From Candidatus Latescibacterota bacterium (lineage in GTDB: Bacteria; Latescibacterota; UBA2968; UBA8231), in the NCBI GenBank assembly GCA_022827835.1, contig JAJEIO010000049.1:209494-273493 (forward strand): 64,000 bases of DNA, written 5' to 3'. Below the pieces are notes generated by a model. It was not told the origin of the DNA. It searched no databases and worked only from the letters and a program-made list of their open reading frames with translations. The number at the start of each line of letters is the position of its first letter. Position 1 is the stretch's first letter. Shown here one piece after another: positions 7,990 to 16,869 of the stretch. The position numbers and the translations under genes are program-made.

Positions 7990-8985
7990 ATGTCCAACGC
8001 TATCAATGCCCTCGTTCTCATCTTCGCTCTCGCCGGATCGACTGTGGCCGACGATACGGAGGTCCGCGGCATCACCATCTCCACGCACGGCATTGGCCGC
8101 GACTGGGGTAGTGACGCCATCGTGCCGACCATGGAGGACATTCGCGCTGTCGGTGCCAACTGGGTGGCGATCCACCCCTACGCCAGCATCCGCGCCGACG
8201 GCTCACTCCGGTGGTCGGACATCGATCCAGACGACCCGCCAGCCCATATCGTCCGCCCCATCCGCGAGGCCCATCGCTTGGGATTGCGCATCTACATCAA
8301 GCCTCATATCGCCTATTGGCGCTCGCCTTTTTCTTGGCGGGGCGAAATCACCTTTACCCGCGCTGAGGATTGGCAGCGGTTTTGGCGGGACTATCGGGAG
8401 TGGATCGCGCTGTTGGCCACTGTCTGCCGGGAGGCCGACGGCTTTGTCGTCGGCACTGAGTTGGACCGCATGCTGACCTTTGAGGAAGAATGGCGCGCGC
8501 TCATTCCCGAGGTGCGCCAGCGCACCGACGCGCCGCTGACATACGCGGCCAATTGGACTGACTACCGCCAAGTTCCTTTCTGGGATGCTCTCGATGTCAT
8601 CGGCATTCAGGCTTATTTCCCCCTCACTGACGATCCCGACTACGACGAAGAAGATATCCGCGCTGGCTGGGCAGAGCGCATGGGGGAACTGCGGGCCTTT
8701 GGCGAGCTACACAACCGCAACATCCTCTTCACTGAGCTGGGCTACAACCAGTCGCACCAAGCGCCGATTGCGCCGTGGGCATATCCGGTGGATGGCAAGG
8801 ACGCGCTTCCCGTCCAAGTGGCCTGCATGCGCGCCGCGCTTGACGCCATCGCCGCTGAGCCGCGCGTGGTTGGTGCCTTGCTGTGGAAGTGGTTTCCGCA
8901 TCCGCGCCCGGTCGGCCGCAACTTCCAGCTAGCGATTCCGCCGATCAAACGCGTGATTGCCGAGGCATGGCTCAACCCGCGATAA
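7990..8985 (+). CDS. secreted GH113-like glycosidase
   Basis: Probable exported TIM-barrel glycoside hydrolase resembling GH113 beta-mannanases. The ATG at 7990 gives a signal peptide (about 20 residues, ending ALAGSTVADD). Family-like features are GANWVAIHP, a KPHI stretch, GTELDRM as the likely acid/base Glu, and LFTELGYN as the likely nucleophile Glu. Length is 331 residues. No clear ribosome binding site is seen. Its 3' end overlaps the convergent oxidoreductase by 14 bases. Mannan or a related glycan is plausible, but specificity is inferred. Confidence 0.75.
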   Translation: MSNAINALVLIFALAGSTVADDTEVRGITISTHGIGRDWGSDAIVPTMEDIRAVGANWVAIHPYASIRADGSLRWSDIDPDDPPAHIVRPIREAHRLGLRIYIKPHIAYWRSPFSWRGEITFTRAEDWQRFWRDYREWIALLATVCREADGFVVGTELDRMLTFEEEWRALIPEVRQRTDAPLTYAANWTDYRQVPFWDALDVIGIQAYFPLTDDPDYDEEDIRAGWAERMGELRAFGELHNRNILFTELGYNQSHQAPIAPWAYPVDGKDALPVQVACMRAALDAIAAEPRVVGALLWKWFPHPRPVGRNFQLAIPPIKRVIAEAWLNPR

Positions 8986-9967
8986 GCCCGGTCCCGCGCA
9001 GCAAGGTTTCTTGCACGAGGAGTTCGTGGTCGAGCGAGCGGTCTGGCCCGTGTTCGCCTTTGAGCACCCTTATAAGGGACGCCAATTCGAGTTCGTAAAG
9101 TCCCTGCCGCGAAATTCCCGTAAAATGCACCATCTGCTCGCCCTGCGTATAACCATCGGCGGCTTCGGTCAGACAGAGCCGGATGGTGTGGCCCGGCTCA
9201 AAAGGCTCAAGCAAAATCGCGCTGCCGCGCTCGCCATAGACCTCAAAGCGCCGCGCCATCGGCTGCGGCTCCATCGCCGCAATATCGACCCAAGCCATAG
9301 CCCGCTCGTATTCAAAGACGCCGAGCGTGTTGTCCTGAAACGCGGGCACGACGCCGGTGTCGTTGCGCAGAAAAGTCGTCACCTTGTCCGGCCGCCCTAA
9401 AATCCACACCACTTGATCGAGCATGTGCCCAGCTAGATCGTAGAAGATGCCGCCGTGGTGCCCGGCGGCGATTACTTCGCGCCCGGCCACGGTGATGTTG
9501 GTGGACATGTGGGCACGCACTGAATAGACATTGCCCAGAAACCCCGACCGCGCCCACTCCGCGATTTGGTTGAAACCGGGATGGTAGCGCAGCATAAAGC
9601 CCATTTGCACTTGCAGATTGGCGGCTCGCGCCTCTGCGACGACTCGCTGCCACTGCGCCCAATCGTCCCCGGCTGGCTTGTCGTACCACACGTGCTTGCC
9701 AGCTTGGACAATGCGCTCGGTCTGGTCCAAGCTCTCGTCGTTGCGGCCCTCGGAGGCGATGGCGACAATGGAGCTATCGCCGAGCAGTTCCTCCTCGCTG
9801 TCCAAGAAGCGGACCTGCCGGTAGAGTTCGTCGTCTGCGACTTGCTGGCGGCGCTCGGCGTCGGGTTCGTACAGGCCGACGACTTCGACCTCGGGGTTGT
9901 CGAGCATTGCCTTGAGTTTGCCAGCGGCGTGACCGTGCTTAGTGCCGTATTGCGCCATGCGGATCAT
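8972..9967 (-). CDS. Gfo/Idh/MocA-family oxidoreductase
   Basis: NAD(P)-dependent sugar or inositol dehydrogenase family. An N-terminal Rossmann fold (MIRMAQYGTKHGHAAGKL, then VVGLYEPD) is followed by a DKP motif (VWYDKPAG) in place of the usual EKP, and a C-terminal alpha/beta domain. The His of GHHGGIFYDLAGHMLD lies where the catalytic His is expected. Length 331. A GGAG site precedes the ATG. It stands alone on its strand, convergent with the GH113-like gene. Confidence 0.87.
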   Translation of the reverse strand: MIRMAQYGTKHGHAAGKLKAMLDNPEVEVVGLYEPDAERRQQVADDELYRQVRFLDSEEELLGDSSIVAIASEGRNDESLDQTERIVQAGKHVWYDKPAGDDWAQWQRVVAEARAANLQVQMGFMLRYHPGFNQIAEWARSGFLGNVYSVRAHMSTNITVAGREVIAAGHHGGIFYDLAGHMLDQVVWILGRPDKVTTFLRNDTGVVPAFQDNTLGVFEYERAMAWVDIAAMEPQPMARRFEVYGERGSAILLEPFEPGHTIRLCLTEAADGYTQGEQMVHFTGISRQGLYELELASLIRVLKGEHGPDRSLDHELLVQETLLRGTGLIAG

Positions 9968-10066
9968 GGGATCTCCTCGCGGGAAAATGCGTTGTGATTG
10001 CGTTGGGATGGGACTGATTTGGCTTTCAATGGAAATCCTAAAACGATTTTGCTAAGCAACCTTACT

Positions 10067-10315
10067 CTAGTGGAGAAGCTCCCAATGCCAGTCCGATCCA
10101 GTTGGCATCTGGCCATCCACCCGCTTAGCAATAGTCTGGAATACGTTTTCCACACCGTTGTAGAACGAATGGAGAACACCCGCTAATGCAGTTAATTCAA
10201 CGAGATTGGGTTCATTGATACTAGTCTCAGATAGCAATGTGCGATACTCAAGAAAAAGGCTCTCGATCTGCTGCAATTCTCGCTCAATGTGGGCCTGAGC
10301 ACGATCATCCAACAT
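10067..10315 (-). pseudogene. HEPN (HepT-like) protein truncated at its C-terminus
   Basis: Eighty-two residues that read as the first half of a HepT-like RNase of about 150 residues (LHSFYNGVENVFQTIAKRVDG then MPTGSDWH). The frame stops at 10067, before the region that normally carries the R-x4-6-H catalytic motif, and none of the three frames downstream restores it. The start overlaps the stop of the nucleotidyltransferase gene by 11 bases, the same spacing as the 5033 pair. It could still bind its partner but is unlikely to be an active RNase. Confidence 0.65.
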
Positions 10316-10601
10316 GGATCATGCCCGCTTCGCGTTCGAGAAAGGCCGTTAAATCTGGGTCTGCATCCAAGTCGATTAGGTCAGCGGAGCGACGCAGTTC
10401 GATGAGTAGTCTCCCCTGCAATTTGAAAAACTGTTTCGCCGGACAGCCGCGGACGGCAAAGTCGATATCTGAGCCGGGCCGTACGCGTCCCTCTGCTACG
10501 GAGCCGAATACATACACCTGCTGACAGCCTGCCTCTTTGAGGATCGCCACTCCGCGGGCCACATCGCGCTTAATGCTGTCTGGAACGTTCTGTAAGCTCA
10601 C
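10305..10601 (-). CDS. minimal nucleotidyltransferase (MNT) protein
   Basis: A 98-residue nucleotidyltransferase. GS and D-x-D are seen in VFGSVAEGRVRPGSDIDFAV, the polymerase-beta-like active site. It is the likely antitoxin or AMP/nucleotide-transferring partner of the truncated HEPN gene that begins inside its last codons. This is the second of three NTase/HEPN loci within 14 kb, and its partner is also damaged. Located 29 bases after the end of the KduD-like gene on the same strand. Confidence 0.82.
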   Translation of the reverse strand: MSLQNVPDSIKRDVARGVAILKEAGCQQVYVFGSVAEGRVRPGSDIDFAVRGCPAKQFFKLQGRLLIELRRSADLIDLDADPDLTAFLEREAGMIHVG

Positions 10602-10630
10602 TACTCTACGACTCCTTACTCAATTCCATA

Positions 10631-11398
10631 TCAGCGACCCATCCACCCGCCATCGACTATCACGACGGCTCCATGCACGTAGTCAGCGGCCCGCGACGAC
10701 AGCCATACCACCGCGCCTTTTAAGTCGTCCGGTGTGCCCCACCGGCCCGCTGGAATTCTCACTAGTAGCTGTTCGTTGCGCACGGGGTCGTCGCGCAGGG
10801 CCTGATTGTTGTCGGTGGCGATATAGCCGGGGGCAATGGCATTGACGTTGACTCCGCGACCGGCCCATTCGTTGGCCAGCGCCATGGTCAACTGCCCGAT
10901 CCCGCCCTTGGCCGCGGCATAGCCCGGCACTGTGATCCCGCCTTGGAAGGTCAGCACCGAAGCGGTGAAGACGATCTTGCCTCGGCCGCGGGACAGCATC
11001 TGTTTGCCAAATTCTCGCGCCAACACGAACTGCGCGTTTAAGTTGACCTCGATGACGTGATCCCAGTCTTCGTCTCCATGTTCCTCAGCCGGAGCGCGCC
11101 GAATCGTACCGGCGTTGTTGATGAGGATGTCGATTGGGCCGACTTCGGCGTTGACCTGCTCGACGAAGGCGCGGACCGCCTCCCGGTCGCTGAAATCGCA
11201 GGCATAGCCCGTGAAGCGCTTGCCGCGCTCGGCAATGTCTTGGCCTACCTCGGAGTCTGCTTCCAGCGAGGCGCTGACGCCGACGATATCCGCGCCTGCC
11301 TCGGCCAATGCTTGCGCGAATCCGCGCCCGATGCCTCGGCGGCACCCGGTGACGAGGGCCGTCTGGCCGTCGAGCTTAAAAAGGTCCAAGATGCTCAT
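10631..11398 (-). CDS. SDR-family dehydrogenase, KduD-like
   Basis: Short-chain dehydrogenase of 255 residues. The NAD-binding TGCRRGIGRG loop lies at 17-26, NNAG at 94-97, and the catalytic S147, Y160 and K164 (PGYAAAK) are present. The opening (ILDLFKLDGQTALVTG) and the LVRIPAGRWGTPDDLKG stretch closely resemble 2-deoxy-D-gluconate 3-dehydrogenase. Last gene of the six-gene operon, 6 bases after the zinc dehydrogenase, suggesting it oxidises a keto-sugar or polyol intermediate. Exact substrate inferred. Confidence 0.88.
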   Translation of the reverse strand: MSILDLFKLDGQTALVTGCRRGIGRGFAQALAEAGADIVGVSASLEADSEVGQDIAERGKRFTGYACDFSDREAVRAFVEQVNAEVGPIDILINNAGTIRRAPAEEHGDEDWDHVIEVNLNAQFVLAREFGKQMLSRGRGKIVFTASVLTFQGGITVPGYAAAKGGIGQLTMALANEWAGRGVNVNAIAPGYIATDNNQALRDDPVRNEQLLVRIPAGRWGTPDDLKGAVVWLSSRAADYVHGAVVIVDGGWMGR

Positions 11399-11404
11399 TC
11401 TATA

Positions 11405-12427
11405 TTATTCCCCTTGGGTGTCGATTAAAATTTTGACTGCGTCGGTACCCGCTGTCAGCCGGGCGAAGGCGTCGGGGAGCGCGTCTAAGGGAAGGTATTC
11501 GGTAATCAGCTCGTTTAACGGCAGCGCGCCGCTGGCTGCCAGTTCGATGGCGCGGTCGTAGTCCTCGGGTTCGTACACGCGCACGCCGCACATTTTTAAC
11601 TCGCGCCAGAAGAATTGAAAGAGATCTACTTTAGGAGCGTCAGCGAAAATCGCCACCACCACGATCCGCCCCCGGACCTTGGCGAGCTTAGTCATTACCT
11701 CGGCCCCGGCCGACGAGCCGGAAACCTCGAAGACTGCGTCGGCCCCCGCGCCTTTGGTCCAGTCTTCGACGTAGGCGAGCAAGTCCTCCTCTAGCGGATG
11801 GACGGTTTCCAGCCCCAGCGCGTGCGCCGCTTGCAGCCGAAAGGCATTGACCTCGGCCACTCGCACCTCGGCCCCCGCGTGTTGCGCCACTAGTGCATTG
11901 AGCAGGCCGATCGGGCCACCACCGATCACCACCACCTTCTCGCCGGGCACCACTTCACCCAAGCGCACGTCGTGGCAGGCAACTGCTAGTGGCTCGACTA
12001 GGGCACCCAGCGTCATCGGCATGTCGTCCGGCAGGCGGTGCAGTGTGTGGGCTGGCACTGTCCACGACCCTTGGAAGGCCCCCGGGCTGTCGATGCCGAT
12101 GAAGTTTAGGTTTTGGCAGATATGGCCATTGCCGACGTTGCAAGCCGCGCACGCGCCGCAAGCCTCTAAGGGGCGCACTACGACCGGATCGCCTACGGCC
12201 CAGCCTTCGACGTCGGCTCCGACTTCCGCGATCCGCCCCGACATCTCGTGCCCAATGACTTGGGGCATGTCGATGCGGCGGTCCTGATGGCCTAGGTAAA
12301 TGTGAATGTCCGTGCCGCATACGCCGCAATAGGCCACTTCGATCCGCACCTGATCTGCGCCAGGGGATTGCACCCGACACTCGCCGATTTCGACTGTGCG
12401 GTCGCCGCAGTAGTAGGCTGCCTTCAT
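11405..12427 (-). CDS. zinc-dependent alcohol/polyol dehydrogenase
   Basis: MDR-family NAD(P)-dependent dehydrogenase of 340 residues, similar to threonine or sorbitol dehydrogenases. Catalytic zinc ligands C37 (CGVCGTD) and H60-E61 (VIGHEMSG) are present, and structural zinc cysteines C90, C93, C96 and C104 are all seen. The cofactor loop is VVIGGGPIG. The start at 12427 is fixed by an ATGA overlap with the phosphodiesterase stop; the longer frame to 12514 is rejected. Operon position implies oxidation of an alcohol freed by the upstream hydrolases. Confidence 0.88.
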   Translation of the reverse strand: MKAAYYCGDRTVEIGECRVQSPGADQVRIEVAYCGVCGTDIHIYLGHQDRRIDMPQVIGHEMSGRIAEVGADVEGWAVGDPVVVRPLEACGACAACNVGNGHICQNLNFIGIDSPGAFQGSWTVPAHTLHRLPDDMPMTLGALVEPLAVACHDVRLGEVVPGEKVVVIGGGPIGLLNALVAQHAGAEVRVAEVNAFRLQAAHALGLETVHPLEEDLLAYVEDWTKGAGADAVFEVSGSSAGAEVMTKLAKVRGRIVVVAIFADAPKVDLFQFFWRELKMCGVRVYEPEDYDRAIELAASGALPLNELITEYLPLDALPDAFARLTAGTDAVKILIDTQGE

Positions 12428-14325
12428 CGCAGATGCCAGTCCGCGTCTTCGAGTGCCTCGTAGATTACGCCGCCCTCCACCTGCTCGGGCATGGGGATCC
12501 CCAGCAGGTAGCACAGCGTCGGCGCGACATCTACCGCCCGCACCTGCCGCTCGAGTGCCAGCCCTTGCTTGACGCCAGCACCAGCTAGCACGAACGTGCA
12601 GTGCTGGCCGCCGATGCCGAGGGTGGCCGAGGGTAGCTGCTTGCCGTGCGCTCCGTCGTATTCGGGCCGCAGGGCATAGACCACATCGCCGACGAGTTCG
12701 CCCGCCAGATTGACCATCTCTGCGTCTTCCCGCGTCAGCGCGAGGGCAAAAGGAGCACGCCCGGTCTGCGGATGGCGGTAGGCGTGGAGGGCTTCGATGA
12801 GGTCGAGCCGCGTCTGCTCGTAGTCGCTGGGATCGACGATCCCCGTAGGCTCGCGTCCCTTGAGATTGATGAAGATGTGGACCAGCCCCACATTGGCCGC
12901 CCGCGTCCGCTGCCAGTCGATCTGCTTTTTCTCCGCGTCTGCATAGACCAAAAAGCCCGCCTGTTCCAGCACCTCGGCGATATCGACCGGCCGGTGTTGG
13001 TTGGGGGTGCCGCCGTGATCGGCGACGACCGCGACGACGGTGTCGTCATCGGCCAACTCGACGACGCGGCCGATCATGCGATCTATGGAGGCGTAGGTCT
13101 CGGCGACGCCCGCTTGGCAGCGCGCTAGCGTGTGCGCGTCGGCTCCGCTGCACTCGTCGGCTTGTGAGAGGAAGAAGTGGCTGGTGTAATCCGAGGCGTG
13201 GGTTTCGATGAACAGCACGTCCCAGTCATTGCTCTCCGTCAGGTAAGCAGCCACCTCGGCCAGCCGCTGGTGGTGGAAGTCCAACAGTTCGAAATAGGTC
13301 GCGTCATCGACAACGCCCAAGGCGTCGCGTGCTGGATTCTGCAGGAAATTGCCGACGTGTTTGTCGATCTGCTGCGCCACTTCCTCCGGCTGCGTGTACC
13401 CGGTCGCTGGCCAGATCTGCGGCACAAAAAGCTCGAACACATCGCCTGCTGCGCTCAGGCTGACGAGTTTCATGCGCACGTAGCCGTCAAGCGCTTGGCC
13501 GTCGATTTCAAAGCTGTCCTTCCACCACTCGGTCCATTGGCCCACTGCTAGCTCGGCGACTCGATCTCCCGCATCGCGGCTGCGGCAAATGAGCAGTCGG
13601 TCGTAGCCCTTGTCGGCCGAGGCGTATATCAAGCCGTAGAAATGCTTCGGCGTTCCCTCTCGGCCTTGTCGGCGCATGTCAGCTCGACCGCGCTTGAGCA
13701 TCTCGACGACTAGCTCTACTTCTTTGGGCGGCAGCGCGGATGCGGGCGCGTCTTGCCATCCTTCCGCCGGGACAATCTCCACCGGATCGATGTTGCGGAC
13801 CTTTTGCAAGGCGCTCGGGTCCAAGGTCTCGGGATCGCGTGGACCGCCGATTGGCCGGGGCGTCCAGCCGCCGCCGACAAAGAGATGGTAGCCGGTGATC
13901 TGATGCACGTTGGACACGCCGGGGCCGGTGCCCTCGACTTGGATGCCGGTTTGCACGGTCGGCGGCCAGGACATCTCCCACTTGACCAAAATTGGCTTTT
14001 TACCGGCCCGCTCGACCGTGTTCCACATGTACTCGGCCTGCGAAAGTTGGGTGTTGATGCCCCACACGGTCTCGTCAAGACGCCCGCCGAGCTTGCGGAT
14101 ATTGAAGTCCATGACTTGATGGGTACCCGCCCAAGCCCCGGTCGAAGTCGCCGTCCAGCCGGGTGGTGTCAGGGTTGGAAAGACGCCGATCATGGGCCGC
14201 TTGACGCCCTGCGCCATGAGCTGACCCAAGTGGGGCATGTGACCTTGGTCCACCATGTGTTGCACTAACTCCATGGCGGCTCCGTCCATGCCGATGACGA
14301 TGGCTTTTTGCGCCGGACTCTGCAT
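12424..14325 (-). CDS. alkaline-phosphatase-superfamily phosphodiesterase
   Basis: A 633-residue type I phosphodiesterase/nucleotide pyrophosphatase-like enzyme. Metal ligand D14 (VIGMDGAAMEL), the likely nucleophile T53 in FPTLTPPGW, then HASDYTSHFF and VADHGGTPNQH as later metal sites match the superfamily. It has no signal peptide. The ATG at 14325 has an AGGAGA site and lies 14 bases after the sulfatase stop; the ORF to 14400 is an over-extension. Its 3' end overlaps the dehydrogenase start by 4 bases. It may hydrolyse a phosphodiester or phosphonate ester; related enzymes are promiscuous. Confidence 0.85.
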   Translation of the reverse strand: MQSPAQKAIVIGMDGAAMELVQHMVDQGHMPHLGQLMAQGVKRPMIGVFPTLTPPGWTATSTGAWAGTHQVMDFNIRKLGGRLDETVWGINTQLSQAEYMWNTVERAGKKPILVKWEMSWPPTVQTGIQVEGTGPGVSNVHQITGYHLFVGGGWTPRPIGGPRDPETLDPSALQKVRNIDPVEIVPAEGWQDAPASALPPKEVELVVEMLKRGRADMRRQGREGTPKHFYGLIYASADKGYDRLLICRSRDAGDRVAELAVGQWTEWWKDSFEIDGQALDGYVRMKLVSLSAAGDVFELFVPQIWPATGYTQPEEVAQQIDKHVGNFLQNPARDALGVVDDATYFELLDFHHQRLAEVAAYLTESNDWDVLFIETHASDYTSHFFLSQADECSGADAHTLARCQAGVAETYASIDRMIGRVVELADDDTVVAVVADHGGTPNQHRPVDIAEVLEQAGFLVYADAEKKQIDWQRTRAANVGLVHIFINLKGREPTGIVDPSDYEQTRLDLIEALHAYRHPQTGRAPFALALTREDAEMVNLAGELVGDVVYALRPEYDGAHGKQLPSATLGIGGQHCTFVLAGAGVKQGLALERQVRAVDVAPTLCYLLGIPMPEQVEGGVIYEALEDADWHLR

Positions 14326-14339
14326 AATGTTCTCCTGTA

Positions 14340-15815
14340 TTAGATTCCCAAGCGTTCGTATTGCTCTTGTGGTGCTTCGCACGCTTCCATTTGTGTGCAC
14401 AACAGTCCCTGCATCCGCTGCTCTAACGCCGCGTCGGCGAGCGGGTTTTCTTGGCGTGGGTCTTGCTCCAAGTCGAAGAGCAGCGTCCCGTACTCGTGCT
14501 GCTTGCTGCGCGTGTGTCCTTGCGTCCGCAGCAGCCGACAGCCCTTGCTAAAACCAAACGGCTCGGCTAGCTCTACGTTGGCGAATTCATCGACTGAGAA
14601 TGGGTCGCGCATGTGCGTGGGCATGAGTGTGTAATTGTACAGGGGCTGGTTGTCGGGCTGGGCGGGTGCGCGCATGTACACGTAGCGGCCGTCGGTGACG
14701 TTCACCTGCCCGCCGTGGTTGCCGAAAATCGCGGCCTCGCGCGCGGGGGCGTCGCTCGCGCAGACTTCGCGCAGGCTCTGGCCCAGCATGTCCGCGGTCG
14801 GCTCCATCTCAAAGAGATCCAACAGGGTTGGTCCCAAGTCAATCGACGGCTGCACCAAGCTTTGTCGCCGCTGGCCGGCGTGGCCGCAGCGCGGATCCCA
14901 GACGAAGAACGGCGTGTTGGACAGCTCGCGGTACCAAGGCATCTGTATCTTGGCCCACAGGTCGTGCTCGCTGAGCAGGAAGCCGTGGTCGGTCCACACG
15001 ATGAGCATGGTGTCGTCCCACAGTTCGAGGCGGTCCATCTCGTCGAGGATGTCGCCAAGGCGGGCGTCGCACATGCTCAGCAGCGATGCGTAGTGGCCCC
15101 GGCATTGATCGACGAGGGCTTGCTCTTCGGTTACGGGGCCGTAGGTCGGCCAGTCGAACAGCACGGACGAGCGGTTCTTAAAAAGCGCTGGATAGAGGTC
15201 TTGGTATTGGCGTTGGGTGAAAAACGGCTCGTGCGGGTCAAAGGTCTCGATCTGCAAAAACCAGTTGTCTTCTGCGTGGTTGCGGCGGATGAATTCGACG
15301 CCGGACTGGAAGGTCTGCGCTTGGGGCTGGTCTTCTTCGCGGCGCATGTATTGCCGGTTGACGCGGTCTTGGCGATGCCACATGCTGCGGCCCGCATTGC
15401 TCGCGTGCGCCTCTACGGGCGGCGGATCGGCTACTTGTCCGATCCACGGGTCGCCCTCTTGGCCGCGGAAAAACTGCCAAGTGTTGTACTGGGTGTGGTA
15501 AGTAGCTCCGCCGGCCTCCCAGTAGTGGTAGTGGTCGCTGATGAGGTGCGACGAGACTCCGGCCTCGCGCAGCATTCGAGGGACGGAGTCGTCGAACGGC
15601 TCTAGTGGCCCCCAAGAGCGGTGGAGGAAGTTGGGCCGCCCGGTGTGCAGATCGCGGCGGGCTGGCATACACGGCATGGAGCAGACGTAGCTGGTGTCGA
15701 AAGTGAGCGACCGCTCGGCGAGCCGCTGGAAATTGGGCGCGTGCGTCCAATCGCAGCCGTAGGGCGGCAACATGTGCCGGTTGAGCGAGTCGAACATGAC
15801 CATAATTGCCTTCAT
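14340..15815 (-). CDS. sulfatase (formylglycine type)
   Basis: Sulfatase of 491 residues. The start MKAIMVMFDSLNRHMLPPYG holds the N-terminal metal site; C49-M-P-A-R is the C-x-P-x-R formylglycine motif with Ala in place of the usual Ser, and WTDHGFLLSEHD gives the second metal site. No signal peptide. Its ATG overlaps the dioxygenase stop by 4 bases, a sign of coupled translation. Members of the family with C-x-P-A-R exist and are still modified. Substrate unknown, but the operon suggests a small organic sulfate rather than a polymer. Confidence 0.9.
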   Translation of the reverse strand: MKAIMVMFDSLNRHMLPPYGCDWTHAPNFQRLAERSLTFDTSYVCSMPCMPARRDLHTGRPNFLHRSWGPLEPFDDSVPRMLREAGVSSHLISDHYHYWEAGGATYHTQYNTWQFFRGQEGDPWIGQVADPPPVEAHASNAGRSMWHRQDRVNRQYMRREEDQPQAQTFQSGVEFIRRNHAEDNWFLQIETFDPHEPFFTQRQYQDLYPALFKNRSSVLFDWPTYGPVTEEQALVDQCRGHYASLLSMCDARLGDILDEMDRLELWDDTMLIVWTDHGFLLSEHDLWAKIQMPWYRELSNTPFFVWDPRCGHAGQRRQSLVQPSIDLGPTLLDLFEMEPTADMLGQSLREVCASDAPAREAAIFGNHGGQVNVTDGRYVYMRAPAQPDNQPLYNYTLMPTHMRDPFSVDEFANVELAEPFGFSKGCRLLRTQGHTRSKQHEYGTLLFDLEQDPRQENPLADAALEQRMQGLLCTQMEACEAPQEQYERLGI

Positions 15816-16858
15816 ACATTCACCTCGTGTAGGAGTTGGAGAGCCTGCTGCCCGCGCTCGGACTCAGGATCGCGCCGCGCAATGCGCCGCAATTGGTACA
15901 GGGCACGCTCGTCGCCGTCCCGCGCTAAGGACAGGGCTTCAGTAAACCCTTGATCCCCCCATTGGGACGACTGCGGTACCACGTCTAGGTCTAGATCTTG
16001 CCAATAGTACTGCAATGATTCGCTTTGCCAGCCCGCGTAGCAGGCTGCCCAGTTAAAGCCGGTGACGCCGATCAGGTGCGGGTCTAGCATGTGCTGCGCA
16101 ATCGGCTCGCCCTGTGCCTGGTAGCGGTTGTCGAGCGAAATGCGCAGGCGATCTTCGGTGTAGTTGGGCAGGGCTTGGTGGACGGTTAGGCTCGGAAAGA
16201 TCAGCGCGTCTCCGGCTTCGTAATTCGCGCTGAGCCAGCGCCCGGTCAGTTCGGATTCGTCCACGGCTAGGCCGCCGGCCCCCAATGAGAAGTGGTGCTC
16301 GCGCACCTTGCCGATTTTATGCGATCCGGGCAGTACCGCCAATCCTCCCAGTTCCAGCGGGCAATCGCCCACGGGTGCCCAGAAGGTATAGGTGCTGAAG
16401 CTGCCTTGGAAGTGGACGAAGTCTTGGTGCATGGGCGTGGTGTGCTCGGTGTATTGGGGAAACCACAGCCGGGCGATCTTCTGGGGATGCGGCAACACCG
16501 GGCCACCTACTACTTGCTCCATCACGGCTAAGACCTCCGGCCAATGTCCGGCTTGGTGGAAGGCTTCTAAGCTGTACACTCGGTGATAGACGTCGGCGTA
16601 TTCGGGATCGCCTTCGGTACACTGCGCGTCGATTCGCGCAATGCCGTCTATGGGATCCGTGCCAGCGACTAAAAACCCGGCCTCCATCAGTACTTCCGTC
16701 ATCTCCTGCCGCAGAGATAGCAGCTTGTCTTTGGCCATGATCTGCCGCAAGAAGATGTACCCTTGTTCGTCCAAGCGCCGCCGTAGCTCGGTGCTGTCGC
16801 CGAGGGCATCGTTGGCCTCTTGCATCAGGCCGACTTCACTCGCGTCTTTTGCTGTCAT
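15812..16858 (-). CDS. phytanoyl-CoA dioxygenase (PhyH) family protein
   Basis: Non-haem Fe(II)/2-oxoglutarate-dependent oxygenase of 348 residues. The iron triad is visible as H144 and D146 (TPMHQDFVHF) and H227 (LTVHQALPN), with a later Arg (DRLRISLDNRYQ) placed to bind 2-oxoglutarate. Second gene of the operon, 11 bases after another PhyH paralogue. The two proteins are similar only around the motif, so they probably catalyse different steps. Hydroxylation of a substrate before cleavage of sulfate or phosphate esters is a reasonable guess. Confidence 0.87.
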   Translation of the reverse strand: MTAKDASEVGLMQEANDALGDSTELRRRLDEQGYIFLRQIMAKDKLLSLRQEMTEVLMEAGFLVAGTDPIDGIARIDAQCTEGDPEYADVYHRVYSLEAFHQAGHWPEVLAVMEQVVGGPVLPHPQKIARLWFPQYTEHTTPMHQDFVHFQGSFSTYTFWAPVGDCPLELGGLAVLPGSHKIGKVREHHFSLGAGGLAVDESELTGRWLSANYEAGDALIFPSLTVHQALPNYTEDRLRISLDNRYQAQGEPIAQHMLDPHLIGVTGFNWAACYAGWQSESLQYYWQDLDLDVVPQSSQWGDQGFTEALSLARDGDERALYQLRRIARRDPESERGQQALQLLHEVNV

Positions 16859-16869
16859 TAGGCTCGTCC

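Noticed and set aside
14613..15605. 330-codon open frame opposite a sulfatase gene
   Set aside because: High GC produces long antisense frames; the product lacks domain motifs and the other strand has a clear sulfatase.
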